DNA from: Mermis nigrescens
Lineage: Eukaryota; Nematoda; Enoplea; Mermithida; Mermithidae
Length of the DNA: 64,000 nucleotides
NCBI GenBank assembly: GCA_036768485.1
Contig: JAVLUZ010000415.1
Location: forward strand, 87,501 to 151,500
Direction: 5' to 3'
In this document: piece after piece, positions 43,757 through 56,700 of the stretch
Numbering within the stretch: the stretch's first letter is position 1
Layout: each line of letters begins with the position of its first letter
The notes under the pieces: model-generated
What the model saw: only the letters and a program-made list of their open reading frames with translations
What the model was told of the DNA's origin: nothing
The model's database searches: none
Translations under genes and position numbers: made by a program

Positions 43757-44636
43757 GGGCCGTATTCACAAAGGCGATTTAGCTTTAATCGATTTAAGGT
43801 CTTAAATCGATTATACTAAATCGAGATTTAAATCGATTTAAGGCAACGACGATTTAAGGATAAATTGTATTCACAGAGGCGATTTAACAATATTTTAACC
43901 AAATCGACTTAAAGTGCATAAATAATTTTGTCTGCATAACATCGGTTAATGAAGGAACACGATTAAGCGAAAAAATATTTACACAGGTAATTTTGAAAGG
44001 TTTCCCGTATCGTCTTCTTAACATTTTGCACTATAAAGTGGAAGAATTTGCATCTGGAGTGAAACTTTTGTTGGTTACTGCTGATTTACGTACATATATA
44101 CTTCCACAAACGAATTCAATATGTCGGGTCGTTCTAAAGCTGGGGAACCAAATTTCGAGACTGAGGAATTGCATTTCTTACTTAAATGCGTTCAAAGAGC
44201 AACAGTATTGTAAAACAAGAAAATCGATTCAAAAAGCATTGGCTAATAAAGATAGATCTTGGTTCTGTTTCTTTTCTTAAGCAATAGCGAATTCGAAACT
44301 CTTCGTCATTTTAAGCAATGAATAGCTTGTTGCGTTCTTTCACTTGCCGTTGAATTTGATCCACGTGATTCTGTTCTATTTCTTCTATTCTATCAATGTT
44401 GTCGAAAAAATCTACTGAGGTCCATAATCAAACAACGCTGCAAACAACACTGTGACTGCCCTAAATGGAGCTCTAAACCTGCTTCCAGTAGATTTAAAAT
44501 CTCGATTTAAACGGGGATGATTTTTGAATCGATTTAAGCTAAATCGCCTTAGTGAATACGATTTAACAAGTTACGACTATTTAAGTGCCCAACTTAAACT
44601 CGATTTAACGCTAAATCGCCTTTGTGAATACGGCCC
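43757..44636. mobile_element. PIF/Harbinger-like element, 880 bp, with Myb-like ORF remnants
   Basis: Perfect 27-bp terminal inverted repeats starting GGGCCGTATTCACAAAGG, flanked by ATA on both sides (3-bp duplication). A second, diverged copy of the terminal word lies about 110 bp inside each end. The GGGCC start and 3-bp duplication fit PIF/Harbinger. Inside, the plus strand at 44121-44213 reads MSGRSKAGEPNFETEELHFL, like the N-terminus of the Myb/SANT-type partner protein of Harbinger elements. The minus strand at 44424-44311 reads DFFDNIDRIEEIEQNHVDQ, like a coiled-coil C-terminus. Both end in stops, so the element is non-autonomous. Confidence 0.82.
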
Positions 44637-45879
44637 ATAGTTCTTGAACAAATTCGTCGTTCGCTTCTCAAAACTGATCAAAGGATACTATTAGCTCATC
44701 CGCATGCACGTCAGCCTTGTAAAGTTGCAGCATATCATGGAACTCTCTATAAAATTATATAACATTGATTTTATTGATGTTCATTTATTCTCATGATTTA
44801 GGGTTAAGATATACGCAGCAGCCCTAAATGTTTTTGTATGACCTAAAGTTTTTTGAATATCACACATGGTGTACACAAAATTATTTTATTTCTTTTGCAC
44901 CAATGAATAGGATTATTTCAAAAGGGAGGGAACGATAATACTTCGAAGTACTGCTAATTATAGAAATCGTACCAATAAACGATTTCTTGTCACTCAAAGA
45001 ATCAACGTCTTTTACGAAAATGTCCAACTTGGCATCAGGGAATCACGGTAAAATCAAACAAAAAATCTTGAATAATTTTATTCTGGGGTCCGACGAATTC
45101 CGGGGTCTATATAGGATACAAGAAAATTAAGAATTGGTGAAAGATGCAAAAAAGCGTTTTGAGGTTTTAACATCAGACTCTACGGACTGATAAAAAGATC
45201 ATAAAAAGAAGAAAAAGTGAAAACCAATTCTAATGTCGTCTGGAAATAGTGAACAGTTTTCGATCTGTGGGTATTAACCATCCAATATTCTTGCACAAAT
45301 TTTTTTGGGGGTGGGGGTTTCGCGCTAGCCTAAACATAATTCCTGCATTGCTAAAATTTTTGCGGAATCACTTAAGTTTTATTTTACCACACATATGTAA
45401 TCGAAAAACGCTAAACACGCCAAATTTTTTGTTTCATTACCTGAAATTGCTTCTGAAGGCATCAACTATCTACTATATATTTTTGAAAGTTTGTTTGTTT
45501 GTATGTATGTATGTTCGTATGTTTGTGCCGGGTTGGCTCCGGCCCAATGAAATTTGGTGGGCTGATATTTTGGGCCGAGGTCGGTCCAATGGGGGAAGGA
45601 GCCGTAGCGATCTTGAAATTTCGACAAACGCACCCATTGGCCCTGGGCAGGGAAGGAGCAGGGTTTGGCCCCTGTGCTATAAGCCTCCACGATTTCGGGA
45701 GATGGCCGATTTTTTGCTATTTTTTTCAAAAATTAGTTTATACTGTTTGTATAGGGATACCCCGGCCAAGAGGAGCATGCCTGGCGACACTATGTACATT
45801 GTTATATGTTATAGCATTGGTCGGCACTGTGAAACATCAAAATACGGGTTTAACCAAATGATGCTATAACATAGGCAAT

Positions 45880-46275
45880 TTTATAAGATAGGCATGGTAT
45901 GAGATACTATGTGCAACAAGATAAGCAATGCTATAAGATAGGACGTGATATAAGATACTCTGTGCTACAGGATAGGCAATACTATAAGATAGGACGTGAT
46001 ATAAGACACCCCGTGCTACAAGATAGGCAATGCTATAAGATAGAACGTTATAAAAGATACCCCGTGCTACAAGATAGGCAATGCTATAAGATAGGAAGTG
46101 ATATAAGATACCCCGAGCTGCAAGATAGGCAATGTTATAAGATAGTATGGGATATAAGATACCCTGTGCTACGAGATAGGCAATGCTATAAGATAGGTTT
46201 GGTATAGATACCCTGTCTGTGCCATAACATGCAGTGATATAAGATAGGAGATACCATCAGCTATAACATATCACG
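45880..46275 (+). repeat. Minisatellite 1 in the Helitron, about 42-bp unit
   Basis: About seven units of GATAGGCAATGCTATAAGAT.. followed by AGGACGTGATATAAGATACC, with small changes per unit. Confidence 0.92.
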
Positions 46276-46299
46276 TGATATATGACACCCTTTGCTACA

Positions 46300-46730
46300 A
46301 CAAACAAAAAATTTTTAAAACATCAAAAATATGGTTTGACCGAAAAATTTTTCAAAACATCCTAAAACATCAAAAATATGGTTTGACGAAAAAAATTTTC
46401 CAAAACATCCCAAAACATCAAAAATATGGGTTTGATTAAAAAATTTTCCAAAACATCCTAAAACATCAAAAATATGGTTTGACGAAAAAAATTTTCCAAA
46501 ACATCCCAAAACATCAACAATATGGGTTTTATTAAAAAAATTTCCAGAACACCCCAGAACATCAAAAATATGATTATGGCTAAACAATTTTCAAAACCAT
46601 TCTGTAACGTCAAAAATATGGATTTGATCAAAAAAATGGTTGACAAAAGACATTTTAAAAAATCCAAAAAATAAAATATGGTTTGTACCAACAATTTTTT
46701 TAGAAATATCCCAAAAACATCAAAAGTCTT
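46300..46730 (+). repeat. Minisatellite 2 in the Helitron, about 53-bp unit
   Basis: About six units of TTTTCCAAAACATCCTAAAA.. followed by CATCAAAAATATGGTTTGA, decaying toward the right end. Confidence 0.9.
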
Positions 46731-46817
46731 GAAAAATAAAAAATACAAGAGACATATTAATTCCATATAGCTATCAGGCCTAAGTTCAGCCCGGGCAACG
46801 CCGGGCAGCTCAACTAG

Positions 46818-49800
46818 TATTAAATAAAAACAACTTCGTTGTACTTGAAATGTACAAGATTCAACTCACAGGCACGTAGTGATGACTATGGAGATTCGAA
46901 TTTCAGAGTGGTAAGTTTATTTATACGTTCCATTCGATGTAGAAGAAAGATCTGAATCCACTTTTGAAAAACTTTTCCTCATGCTAGTATAACATATTCT
47001 TGTTGACCTGAGTTAAAACAAAAAATAAAAAACAATAGTTGATTTAAGCGTAAGAGGCAAAAAAGTATCTTGTTTTGGGCTGAAACTGTGGGATGATGTT
47101 TGACGTTTCACTTCCTCAGAGGAGGCGTGGATTTTGAATTTCAATCATGTTGTGGTCCTCGGCAATTTTGAAAGGGGGGGGTAAATTGGCCAAAAATGGC
47201 AAAAAACACTTAAAATTGCCAAAAAGCAAGATTACTTTGCAAAAAATGGGTTAGAAATGTATAGATTTGGAAAGGAGACGGAGGGCGCCTATCTTTGGGT
47301 GGGAATACCCCATCATACATGTATGGATGAAGGAGAGCGTGAAGACAACTTTAAAACACAATATGAGTGCACTCACAGTGGAACTATGGATACACATAAG
47401 AGGAACGGTGTAGGAGGAAGCCTCCCTCTTGAAGTCAAGAAATTTTCATAAAAGTAAGTGCATGGAAGCAGGAGATTACAGAGGATTTTCCATATTTTTC
47501 ACCATGGTATCCAAGTTTTAAGTCAATTCAATTAGTTCGATTAAAAGTCTTATCTTCTAGAACGAAGCAAAATTTCTAACAAGACTACTTAAGAATCGTT
47601 TTATCTGCATCTTTTGCTGACGAATGCATTTCAATTTTTGAGTCGTAACGTGAAAAATTTTTTTTCCAAAATCAGCCAAATCATGGTTCTGAATTAACCC
47701 TAAAGATGGTCAAAGTTCATCAGCAAATTCCTAGTCATCGCCAAAACTTGCTGTCATTCTTGCTTCTTGAACAAACCTCGTTTTCTGCACAAAACCTGTG
47801 CAGAACGGCAGACATGCAAAAATGCGCTTTGGGTTGTACAAATTATAACTGTGAAATTCCACGCGAAGCGACCGAAAGTCTTTTCCGATCATTCTGACGT
47901 TTCATTTTGAAAGGGGACTTCTCCCAATCCCCCTGTATATACGAGCCTGAGCTCTAGAGTTAGGGTTAAAATAGGAACTATGTGCTATGCAGGTAGGTTA
48001 GTAGGATACTTAATCAGTGACACTTACACACAAAACCTCCAAAGTAAAAATAATTCATGACAATGCGGTGGAGCAGAACAAGCTGTGTTGAATGAATGAC
48101 AAATGTTTAAGCTCTAATGCTGAAGGCACAAGTCGCTATATCCGAGTGGAGTGAATTGAAATAATTTCTCATACCTACTTATTTTCCGATCAAAATAAAA
48201 AGGCATGAGAGTGCCTTTTAAAAAATAACTAGCAACAAGAAGCACAAAAGCTGTCTGCATAGTTATAACCATACCAAAATTCTGAGAGTGCAAGAGTTTT
48301 CAAAGGTCAAAAAATGGCCTTAAAAATGGTGGTTGGCGAAAAAACACCATTTTTCAACGTTTCTCATCGAGCACTATCCATTGGCATCAAGAAATTGCGG
48401 AAAAACGAAAAAATTCGAAAATTGTATTTTGAAGGGTTTTTTTTGGTTTCTGGGGGTATTTTGGTTCCTGGGGGGTGCATAGCCCCCAAACCCCCCACGC
48501 CAAGGTATGTTTATACCTAATATTCATAATAAATGTCTGGAACTAGTCAACCTGCTTATGGAGCGGAAAATTTTTGAGCAGTAAGTGCCTCACAAATCAA
48601 ATTAGTCAATAATTATCGGCGCCACGAAGGGACGTCTTTGAGTCTTTATTCTAAGAAGTGCCACAGCACACCGTCTTGCAGCAGCGCAGCTGAATTTTCA
48701 GAAATTGTGATTCCTCTCACCCCGTCCCTTCCTCGTGAGAATCAATAGAAGCCCTCTTGAACAAATCTCATTTTCTGCATAAATCTGTGCAAGAAGCAGA
48801 TGATCTGACTGAACAGCTTTTTTCGAACTGATTGCTTTCTTGCTTGATTAATTTTTATCCTTTTTTCTTAATACGTATCTATGCTTTAGCGTTTGATAAG
48901 CTGCTTTTGATTATAATTAGTACAAATTATTGTTTACGTATTATTGTGCAAAATAAATGAAAACTGAAAAAGCTAAATTTATGTATATGTTACTAACGCA
49001 GAAAATTTTAGATTTAACCGATTTTTAAATGTTTTTTAATGTTATTCTGTTTAATTATAAAATCAAAATTTCTCATGGCTCAAAACGGCTTATGCACGAA
49101 ATGTCCGCAATCTACGTATATAATTTCCATACGTAGCTGTTTTTCTAAACTGTGTCTAAACTTCTTTTATTTTTGAACTTTTTCTCATAGTGGCCTCTAT
49201 GTCAAGCAGTTGCATAAGTTAACAAAACCATGTCACTAAGCAATGCATGTACATATGTAAAAGTTCTAAAATTCCAACAGTTTAGGTAGACAATCATTGC
49301 GCCCATATTTCATTGCTTATCTTGTAAATTCATCCCTGACCATAGATGCACATGGTCAGGGTAGCCAGGAAGAGATGAAATCGAGAAATTGTGGTCAGGA
49401 AGGGGTGAAATCCACGATTTGTGCTACAGTAAGTAGCTGTATAAAGCAAACTTTAAAATCACAATAATTTCAAGGCCAAAATCACTCGACAGTACACAAT
49501 TCCTAAACTCTAGCGTAATACCATTCTCTCCCCTTCATGTGCAAGCCAGTGCACGTTTATCACTATTATTCTACCATGTGACACTTCTTCGTAACATTGT
49601 ATCAACTGGTTCAAAAATTGTGACTAAAGGAGCAGGTTAAATTGGAAAATATCTTCTTCGCAACCGGTAGGTTTACAAAAAATTGATTTTCTAAAAAACT
49701 GGTTTTTTATTTTTGTTATTTTTTCCCACATATGTACAAACATGTATGGTCCATAGATTGATAGAATTTTAGCTTGATCTCGCTCTTGGATCAGGCGTAT

Positions 49801-50654
49801 AATATAAAAATATAGCAATTTTAGCATGCGAATTAATTAAGATTTGGTGCACAAATCCCTAAATAGACTGTACATTATTCCCTAAAAACTATGCATTCTC
49901 ATAATGCCAAATTATTCCGCTTTCCAATGAAAAAAATTCGTCGAGAAGGTAAAGAGATTCAGAGAGTTATCTTAGAAAACGTGATTGTGGAGTTAAAAAA
50001 TGTAAAATATGCAAATCTTCGTGCTTTTACACTGTACTATCTCAGCGAAAAATTAATTTCATGCAAAACAAAATCCACCATTAAGCTCAGCGTATAAATG
50101 ATTACATCATACATACATATGTTTAAAACGAGACAAATCAATTTTTGACCTGTGCGGCTCAACTGCATAGGCCGGGTGATTTTTACAGACATTGACTCTT
50201 AATTCCTTCAGAATTTTCACTTATCTCAGCGTATTGCCTTTCCACACACTTTCTTCACCTGAAGTTTTAGGAGTTTTGTCATTTTTCAGTTTGTCGACTA
50301 TTTCATCTTTCCTTATAACGTTAATTCTTCTATTATTTCTTAACACATTCTATTTTTTCATCATGTGTGTTGTTATCGTTAAAGCGAACAAAATTTCTGG
50401 TTGTTGCTCCAATAAATTGAATAAAACTTGCTTGAACGACATAAAGTTACAAGTACAATAGAAAACAAAAATGTAGTTCACCACATACACTTAATTACTG
50501 TAAATAATTACGAGCGTTGTCCGTCTTCTTAATTGCTCGCCGGCCAATCAAGTAGTAGAAGTCGGCTTAATTCTCTTGTCGCGTGATCATTGCAACGATC
50601 ACTTACCATCCCTCATTCTAATTCTTTTACGCAACAGAACGAAGATAATCTGTT
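46818..50654. other. Region upstream of the importin gene
   Basis: A family D copy lies at about 47150-47330 and an inverted family A copy at 48268-48507. A perfect 10-bp stem CCCTGACCAT..ATGGTCAGGG lies at 49334-49362. The rest is AT-rich with no gene seen. The last few hundred bases before 50655 probably include the importin promoter, but no defined element is evident. Confidence 0.5.
48268..48507 (-). mobile_element. MITE family A, inverted copy
   Basis: Same order of words as 57011-57251 (ACACCATTTTTCAACGTTTC, GAGCACTATCCATTGGCATC). Flanks are only roughly duplicated (GTTATAAC / TTTATACC). Confidence 0.65.
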
Positions 50655-50765
50655 ATGATGATGAACGTCGAAAGGACGAGTATGGATGCAACTAAAATAG
50701 CCGCGGCGTTGAAAGCCACAATCGACCCGAATGAACGCGAAAAAGCAGAAGCTTACCTTTCTCAA
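50655..50765 (+). CDS. Ipo7: Importin exon 1
   Basis: Encodes [20 protein letters not shown].. and ends YLSQ before gtgatg (phase 0). Four in-frame ATGs exist (50655, 50658, 50661, 50682). The one at 50682 gives the N-terminus that aligns with the human protein, so the first nine residues may not be used. Confidence 0.9.
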
Positions 50766-53700
50766 GTGATGATACCATATGATTTTTATCTTTTAAACTC
50801 ACTAGCACCAACATGAATGCACATTACTAAATTTTAGCCTAAGCTTGAGTGAGAGATAAGGAAAAAGGTAGGTATTTTGAAGAAGAGGAAGAAGAAGAAA
50901 GAAATTTTATTACTAATACACCAACTGATCAAATGCAAAATGACAAAATACATAATACACGATTACGAATTAGTAACGGGACATGCGAGTCAATGGAATG
51001 ACAAGTTTTACGCGCGCCCCACAGATATCTAGATCAATCAAAAGTTTGCTAATCTAGGTTTAAATATGTTTAGGTTAGGGGAAGAAACAATGAAGTGGAG
51101 GTAGATCGTTCCAAGCTGCGATATATTTGTAAAAGAAATGAATGAATGAATGAATGAAATAATTTATTACTGAAACGCGACAATTACGAAAGATGTAAAA
51201 AGAGTAATAAAACGTACGGTCAAAAGAATAAAAGCGTACAGCAAAAGGCGACGAGCGAGTCATGAAAATGTCGATTTAAGCCCGCCCTATAATAAATTTG
51301 GATAAGTCGACATCAATTAATCTAGATTTAAATATATTCAAGTTAGGGAAGAGACTACAAAATCAGGTAGGTGATTCAGAAGCGAGATATACTTATAGAA
51401 AAATTAAATTTTTGTAAATTAGAACGGACAAGAGGAACAACTAGCTTGAAACGATTTATTGTATGGTGACTAACGTTCAACAAAAAATTAATAAAAAGAA
51501 GAACAAAGTTTTGATATTAAATACATCATGCATAAGCAAATATGAAGGCGACGCAATTCTAATCGACACAAGTTAAGTTGGTTATGGCGTTCGTCGTAAG
51601 AAAGAGGCTATGATATCCAACTATGTATTTAGTAAATTTACGCTGAAGAGCCTCCAGCCTGTTGATATCACTAATATAAGAGGGGTTCCATAAAGCACAG
51701 GAATATTCAAGGATCGGTCTGACGTAAACAATTTTCTAAATTAGAATTTACAACAGGTATAACTAATTTAAATCTATTAATGCTGCGGGTAATACCTATT
51801 ATGATTAGTAAATACAAAAAGTCATCAGCTTCCAAACATGATTTATGACAAATAATCTGATACATCATACACAGACAAATTTGCAAGCGTCTTAATTCAA
51901 GTCTGCACAATTTAAGTTGTATGAAACGATCCTCAGTAACGAATATTATTATAACCGAAAATATATTTAGTAAATCTACGTTGAACAGCTTCCAGTCGAT
52001 CTATATCACTAATAATATAGAGGGGTTCCATACACTACAACAGTATTCTAATAAAGGTCTAACATAACAGCTATAAGCTTTAACAAGGTTACCTTTATCA
52101 CGCGAAAAAAATGATTTGCGTATTAAAATACATCTAGAGAAAGCTTTTTTAATCAAAGAATTATAATGTTCCTTAAATTTTAAATTTCGGGAACAATACT
52201 TATAGGTACTTTATTCGGAAAAAACATATGGGTAAAACAAAGCTGCAAGGAAAATAAAATAGCATAGTGTAAAATGCGAAATGTCCTGGACACAGGCAAA
52301 TAGATTGCGCTCACGTGCGCCCCATCAAAAAAATTCCCGAAATCAACCTTTTTCGAATTTCTCTTAAATGTCTCAACATTTGGAGAATTTCGAATATATC
52401 GTGGAAGATCGTTCCAAATTCTAGCCGATCTAGTTGCAAAACAATACTTATCACGTCGAAATTTTTCTAAATAGATCTGATTTGCAAATGCATTTCTAGT
52501 ACGCGAATGACCATAAAACTTATAAAAATCTTCAGAAGGCAAAGAGATTATTGTGAATAATATTATACGTAACAATTAAATCAATAAATTCTACGGAGTT
52601 CAAGCCTCTTTAAATTCAAGGCTTTTAACCCTTCATCAAAAGAAAGTCCCATATATCCAATTAACCTAATAATTGAAATCACATGTGGCTATTCAACAGA
52701 ATAGTAACTATTATGGAGTCATCAGACAAACTAATGCCTGTATCTCTACCTAAGCGGGAGTGATACCGACCTAAGCGGGAGCAATACCGACCTAATCGGG
52801 AGTACTACCACCCACATTCAGCCTAAGCCTGAGAAAAAATCAGGAAGTTTGAAGAAGGAAATAAGTTTATTGCTCATACAAAACTGATAAAAATGCAAAA
52901 CCAACGATAATTCATATACGGATGTTGTACGTGTATTAGTAATAGGACATGAGTCAATGAAATGACTAATTTTACTTGCGCCCCACAAACATACATGCAA
53001 CCGGCGCTTCGCACTAGACTAGTATCTTGAGTAATTTTATATCAAAAATCATAAAAGTTGATGAATTTTTGTATTTTTAGCGTTAAAAGTGATATAATTC
53101 GGTCAAAATGTACTAAAAATGCCTTTAAAATGCGATATTACCACGAAAAAACGTTTTATAGGCTATTCTGATCATTTTGATGGTTAAAACAGCAATAAAC
53201 ATCGTGAACGTTGAATTTACTGTTTTAGGTTTTTGGGATTTCACCCCCGCCGACCCTGACCTTGTGCACCTATGCCCACAAGGTAAGTACATAAATCAAA
53301 GTTTTCTAATCGAGATTTAAATATGTGTAAGCTTGGGGAAGAAACAATGAAATCTGGAAGATCGTTCCAAACTGTATTATATTTGTAAAAGAAATCAAAC
53401 TTTTGCAAGTTAGAGTAAGCAATAGGTATGACTAACTTACATAAATCTCTTATTGCTACGGGTAAAATTTAGATAGAATACAGAAAATTATCAGCTTCTA
53501 AACACGACTTATTACTAATAATTTGATACATCATACACAAGCAAATATGTGAACGTCTTAATTCATATCTACACAAATTGAGTTGTATCAAACGGTCATC
53601 TTAAGGAAAGCTACTGTTGTGATCGAAAATATATTTCGTAAATCTACGTTGAATAGCTTCCAATCCAAACGATTTATATCTTAAAGATAGAAGGGGTTCG

Positions 53701-56700
53701 AACCTGTGCAGCAATACTCTAATAAAGGCCTGTAACTGGTATAAGCTTATAGTGTTTTTTCAATAAGGTCACTTTGTACCTGCACAAAGATGGTCCCTGA
53801 AAGTCTTTGTACATTTTGTACATGCAAATTTTAGGGTGCCATTATACGGTATAGTAGCGTTTTCGGTATGGTAACGCAAGGTTTTTCGACCTTTGGTAGT
53901 GTTTTTCCAGCCAATTTCTGGGATATAATGACAAAAAATACCGGGAATTGTCTCAAAACGGCGTGAAGCGCCGAAAAATTTAGTATTTTTGCTTTCTAAA
54001 TGCAATTTCTGCCGTCATAAAGAGAAATAGAACAAACAATTACTCATTTAAGCGCGAAGCGCCGAAAAGTTTTGGGAATTTTAGTTCTTTTTTGTTTTTG
54101 TCTCTCCAAAAAATCTTTGTACATGTACTAAGACGGTCCCAAAAAGTCTTTGCACATCGGAACCATGTTTAACAAGATTACTGTTATCACGCGAAAAATG
54201 ATATGTTATCTTAGTATGCATCTGGAAGAAGCTTTTTTGATCAAAGAATTATGATGTTCATAAAAATTTTATATGTTGGGAAATCAAAACTCCTAAGTCA
54301 CGGACAAACTGGTCATCATTAAGAATAATTTCTTCCATTAGTCTATAAATAAATTTTGGATTAAATTACCCAAATAAAGAACGTGACACTTAGTTCAAGA
54401 AATAGGTATATCCCATTTAATTGCCTCGGCAAAAATAATATCTAAATTAGACTGTAATAATCTATAATTATGATTGACATTAAAAATCTTGATATCATCA
54501 GCAAACATATAAACTGAAGTAGAGAAAACTATCACATATATTATCAATGTGAATAACTGATGTGACCATACTTTGCACAACAGCAGTTACTATTCTGTAT
54601 AAATATATACCCAACATGGTTTTGGGAGGGTGTTTGGCATTCCTACTTGGTTGACAGCTACCTTTTGTGTGTGCAGTTCAAGGTTGGCAAAAACCCAGAT
54701 TGAAAGATTTTGAAATCTCAGATTATGGATTTTCGGCGGGTTTCTCCGGGTTTCGGACAAGCTTTTGTTTGGTTTTCGGTACTTACAGTAGGCCTTTAGC
54801 GAGCCAACTTCTAAAAACCTATTTATAAGCGACTTATTGAACAAAATGTGCAACAATCTCAATGATAAAAAGCAGTACTAAAGCAAAAAAGTTGTAATAA
54901 TGATAATAATAACAATTACAATTATTACGACGAACGCCATTCACTCGGATTTATTTTAAGTGCTGGCACGAATATTTGGTCAAGTTAGAATGAGTACGTA
55001 TCACATTACAATAATAGGTTTAAACATAAAAATCAAGTGATTTACGTTTTAAACCCGAACAATATACCGTGTAATTTTCTAAAAAAAGAAATTGCAAGGT
55101 CGCAAAACTATAGTCTATTTCACGAAACCTCGTGCATGAAAATCAATTTTCAGCATGCATGTGGGTAGCTACAAAAGTGGTTTCTAGGCAGCTTACTGTA
55201 ATACAATTTTGTGCAGTAAAACGTCTTTATACTCATCAATTGTTGCACAATATCATGATTGTTGCTTTAGTTTAAACAGCTTATTTAATCGATTTATACT
55301 GACTCGAAAATTCTAATCCATGCACATGGCTTCGTGAAATATACTATATGTAGGTATTGAACATTCAAGGAAGAAACCCGTGGAACAATTCTCGCTTTCT
55401 TCCTCAAAAGTGATGCAAAAAAACGTTCCGTTAGCTTAAAATCGCAGGATAGTACCTGTCTGGCTGACCCTTCAGCGAGGGAATAACCCCAACCCTACTA
55501 TTTATATATGCATGGGTATAGATGCAAAATACGGTTTAGGTTGCATAAAGACTAAAAATGGTGTGTTTAAACCATGCACATAGGAATAAATAGACTGATT
55601 AAAATTAAATGAACTCTATTTACACTTTTTTCGCGATTTTTAGCCTAAAAAGCAAAGGGGGGAGTAAAAAGGAAAAAATCATTCTCACATTACATTTTGG
55701 GGAGGCGCACGTGCCCCCTATCTCCCGGATACGGAGCTGCTTTCAGCCGTTAAATACTCGATTACGGGTGGATTTGGGCTTCCCTAACCCGGTACACTTC
55801 TCGCTAAATTAGCTAGACTTTCCAGAATTTATTCTTAACATTAAGGCATCTTAGTTATTCACCTTTTTTATGATAGTTGATTGAAGTAGATGAGGAGTTT
55901 CGAAAAAATGAGGTTTTATCACAAATTCGTACAATGGGTTTTTGACCTCGTTTCGCCCATATAAAATTTTTGTACCCCCAGAATTTCGGTTTTTGGCGTT
56001 CATGATTCTTTTATTGAACGATAGGTGCAAACGATAATCGGTTTCGCACCGACGGTTCTTCAAATAGTCGTATCGGACCAAATCGAGGGCCCGGTACGAC
56101 AAGCCGGAACCATTTATCTTAAAAATTTGATCACCAATCACTGGGACGAAAAATCCAGTGATCAGCAGCAGGGGCCTGATGTTATTCATGAACAAGATAG
56201 GCATTTGATTCGGCAAAGTATCGTTGAAGCTATCATACACTGTCCCGAAGTGATAAGGTATATATTTCCGGCTGGCCTATCAGGATTAAGGTGTTGTCCG
56301 TGTTTGGTAAAATTGAATGTCTTTAAGATAAGGAATTGTCTTTTTGATCATTGATAAAATTATCAGTTGCGTAGTTTTCTTCAAAACATACTATATGTAG
56401 TAAGTTTTGAAAAAAAAATCATTCTATTATTTAGAAAAAAGTGTCGTTTTTTAGATAAAGGGAAAACGTCGTTCTAAATATCCAAAATTTTAAGGCTATC
56501 AGAATTGTTAGGCTATCAAAATTCTTAACTAATCGTACTCCAAATACTTATAGAATTATGGAAAAATAAAGTGAAAAGCAAGATGAGCACTAAGCAGTAG
56601 TTCGAAAATTCCCGATTATGAAAAAATTACAGTTTTTGCTCATTTTCTTCCTCTTTTTTCGTTTAAAAGTCCTTTTTCCGACCGAAAGTTTTTTAATGGA

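Larger units (their letters stand above)
45469..46817 (+). mobile_element. Non-autonomous Helitron
   Basis: 5' end TCTACTATATATTTTTGAAA followed by a TTTGTTTGTTTGTATGT run, and 3' end with a hairpin (GCCCGG-gcaacg-CCGGGC) just before CTCAACTAG. Insertion is between A (45468) and T (46818). These are the defining Helitron features (5' TC, 3' CTRR, subterminal hairpin, A/T target). No Rep/helicase is encoded. The 87-206-codon open frames inside are not recognisable proteins. Confidence 0.9.
52845..54590 (-). mobile_element. LINE copy 4, including RT active site, with two insertions
   Basis: The 3' end at about 52845 and the body match copy 1. At 54395-54580 the minus strand reads [12 protein letters not shown], the reverse transcriptase F/YxDD active site followed by the typical hydrophobic strand. 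A family F MITE (52990-53274) and repeat E (53750-54168) interrupt it. Frames are broken, so it is dead. Confidence 0.85.
50766..56024. other. Importin intron 1, LINE nest
   Basis: 5.3 kb. 50877-54590 is almost entirely minus-strand LINE fragments with later insertions; 54.6-56.0 kb is AT-rich without recognised elements. Confidence 0.75.

Noticed and set aside
43993..44280. 95-codon plus-strand frame in the Harbinger-like element
   Set aside because: Another frame in the same place reads a plausible Myb-like start; the 95-codon frame has no family resemblance.
45249..45869. 206- and 120-codon frames at the Helitron 5' end
   Set aside because: They overlap in different frames, match no Rep or helicase motif and cover terminal repeat DNA.
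45899..46207. 102-codon repeat frame that could suggest a CRISPR-like or protein repeat
   Set aside because: Units are contiguous without spacers and lie within Helitron ends; it is a plain minisatellite.
50192..50461. 89-codon hydrophobic frame upstream of the importin gene
   Set aside because: AT-rich composition alone gives Phe/Leu/Ile-rich frames; no signal peptide-like start context or homology, and it sits in the likely importin promoter region.
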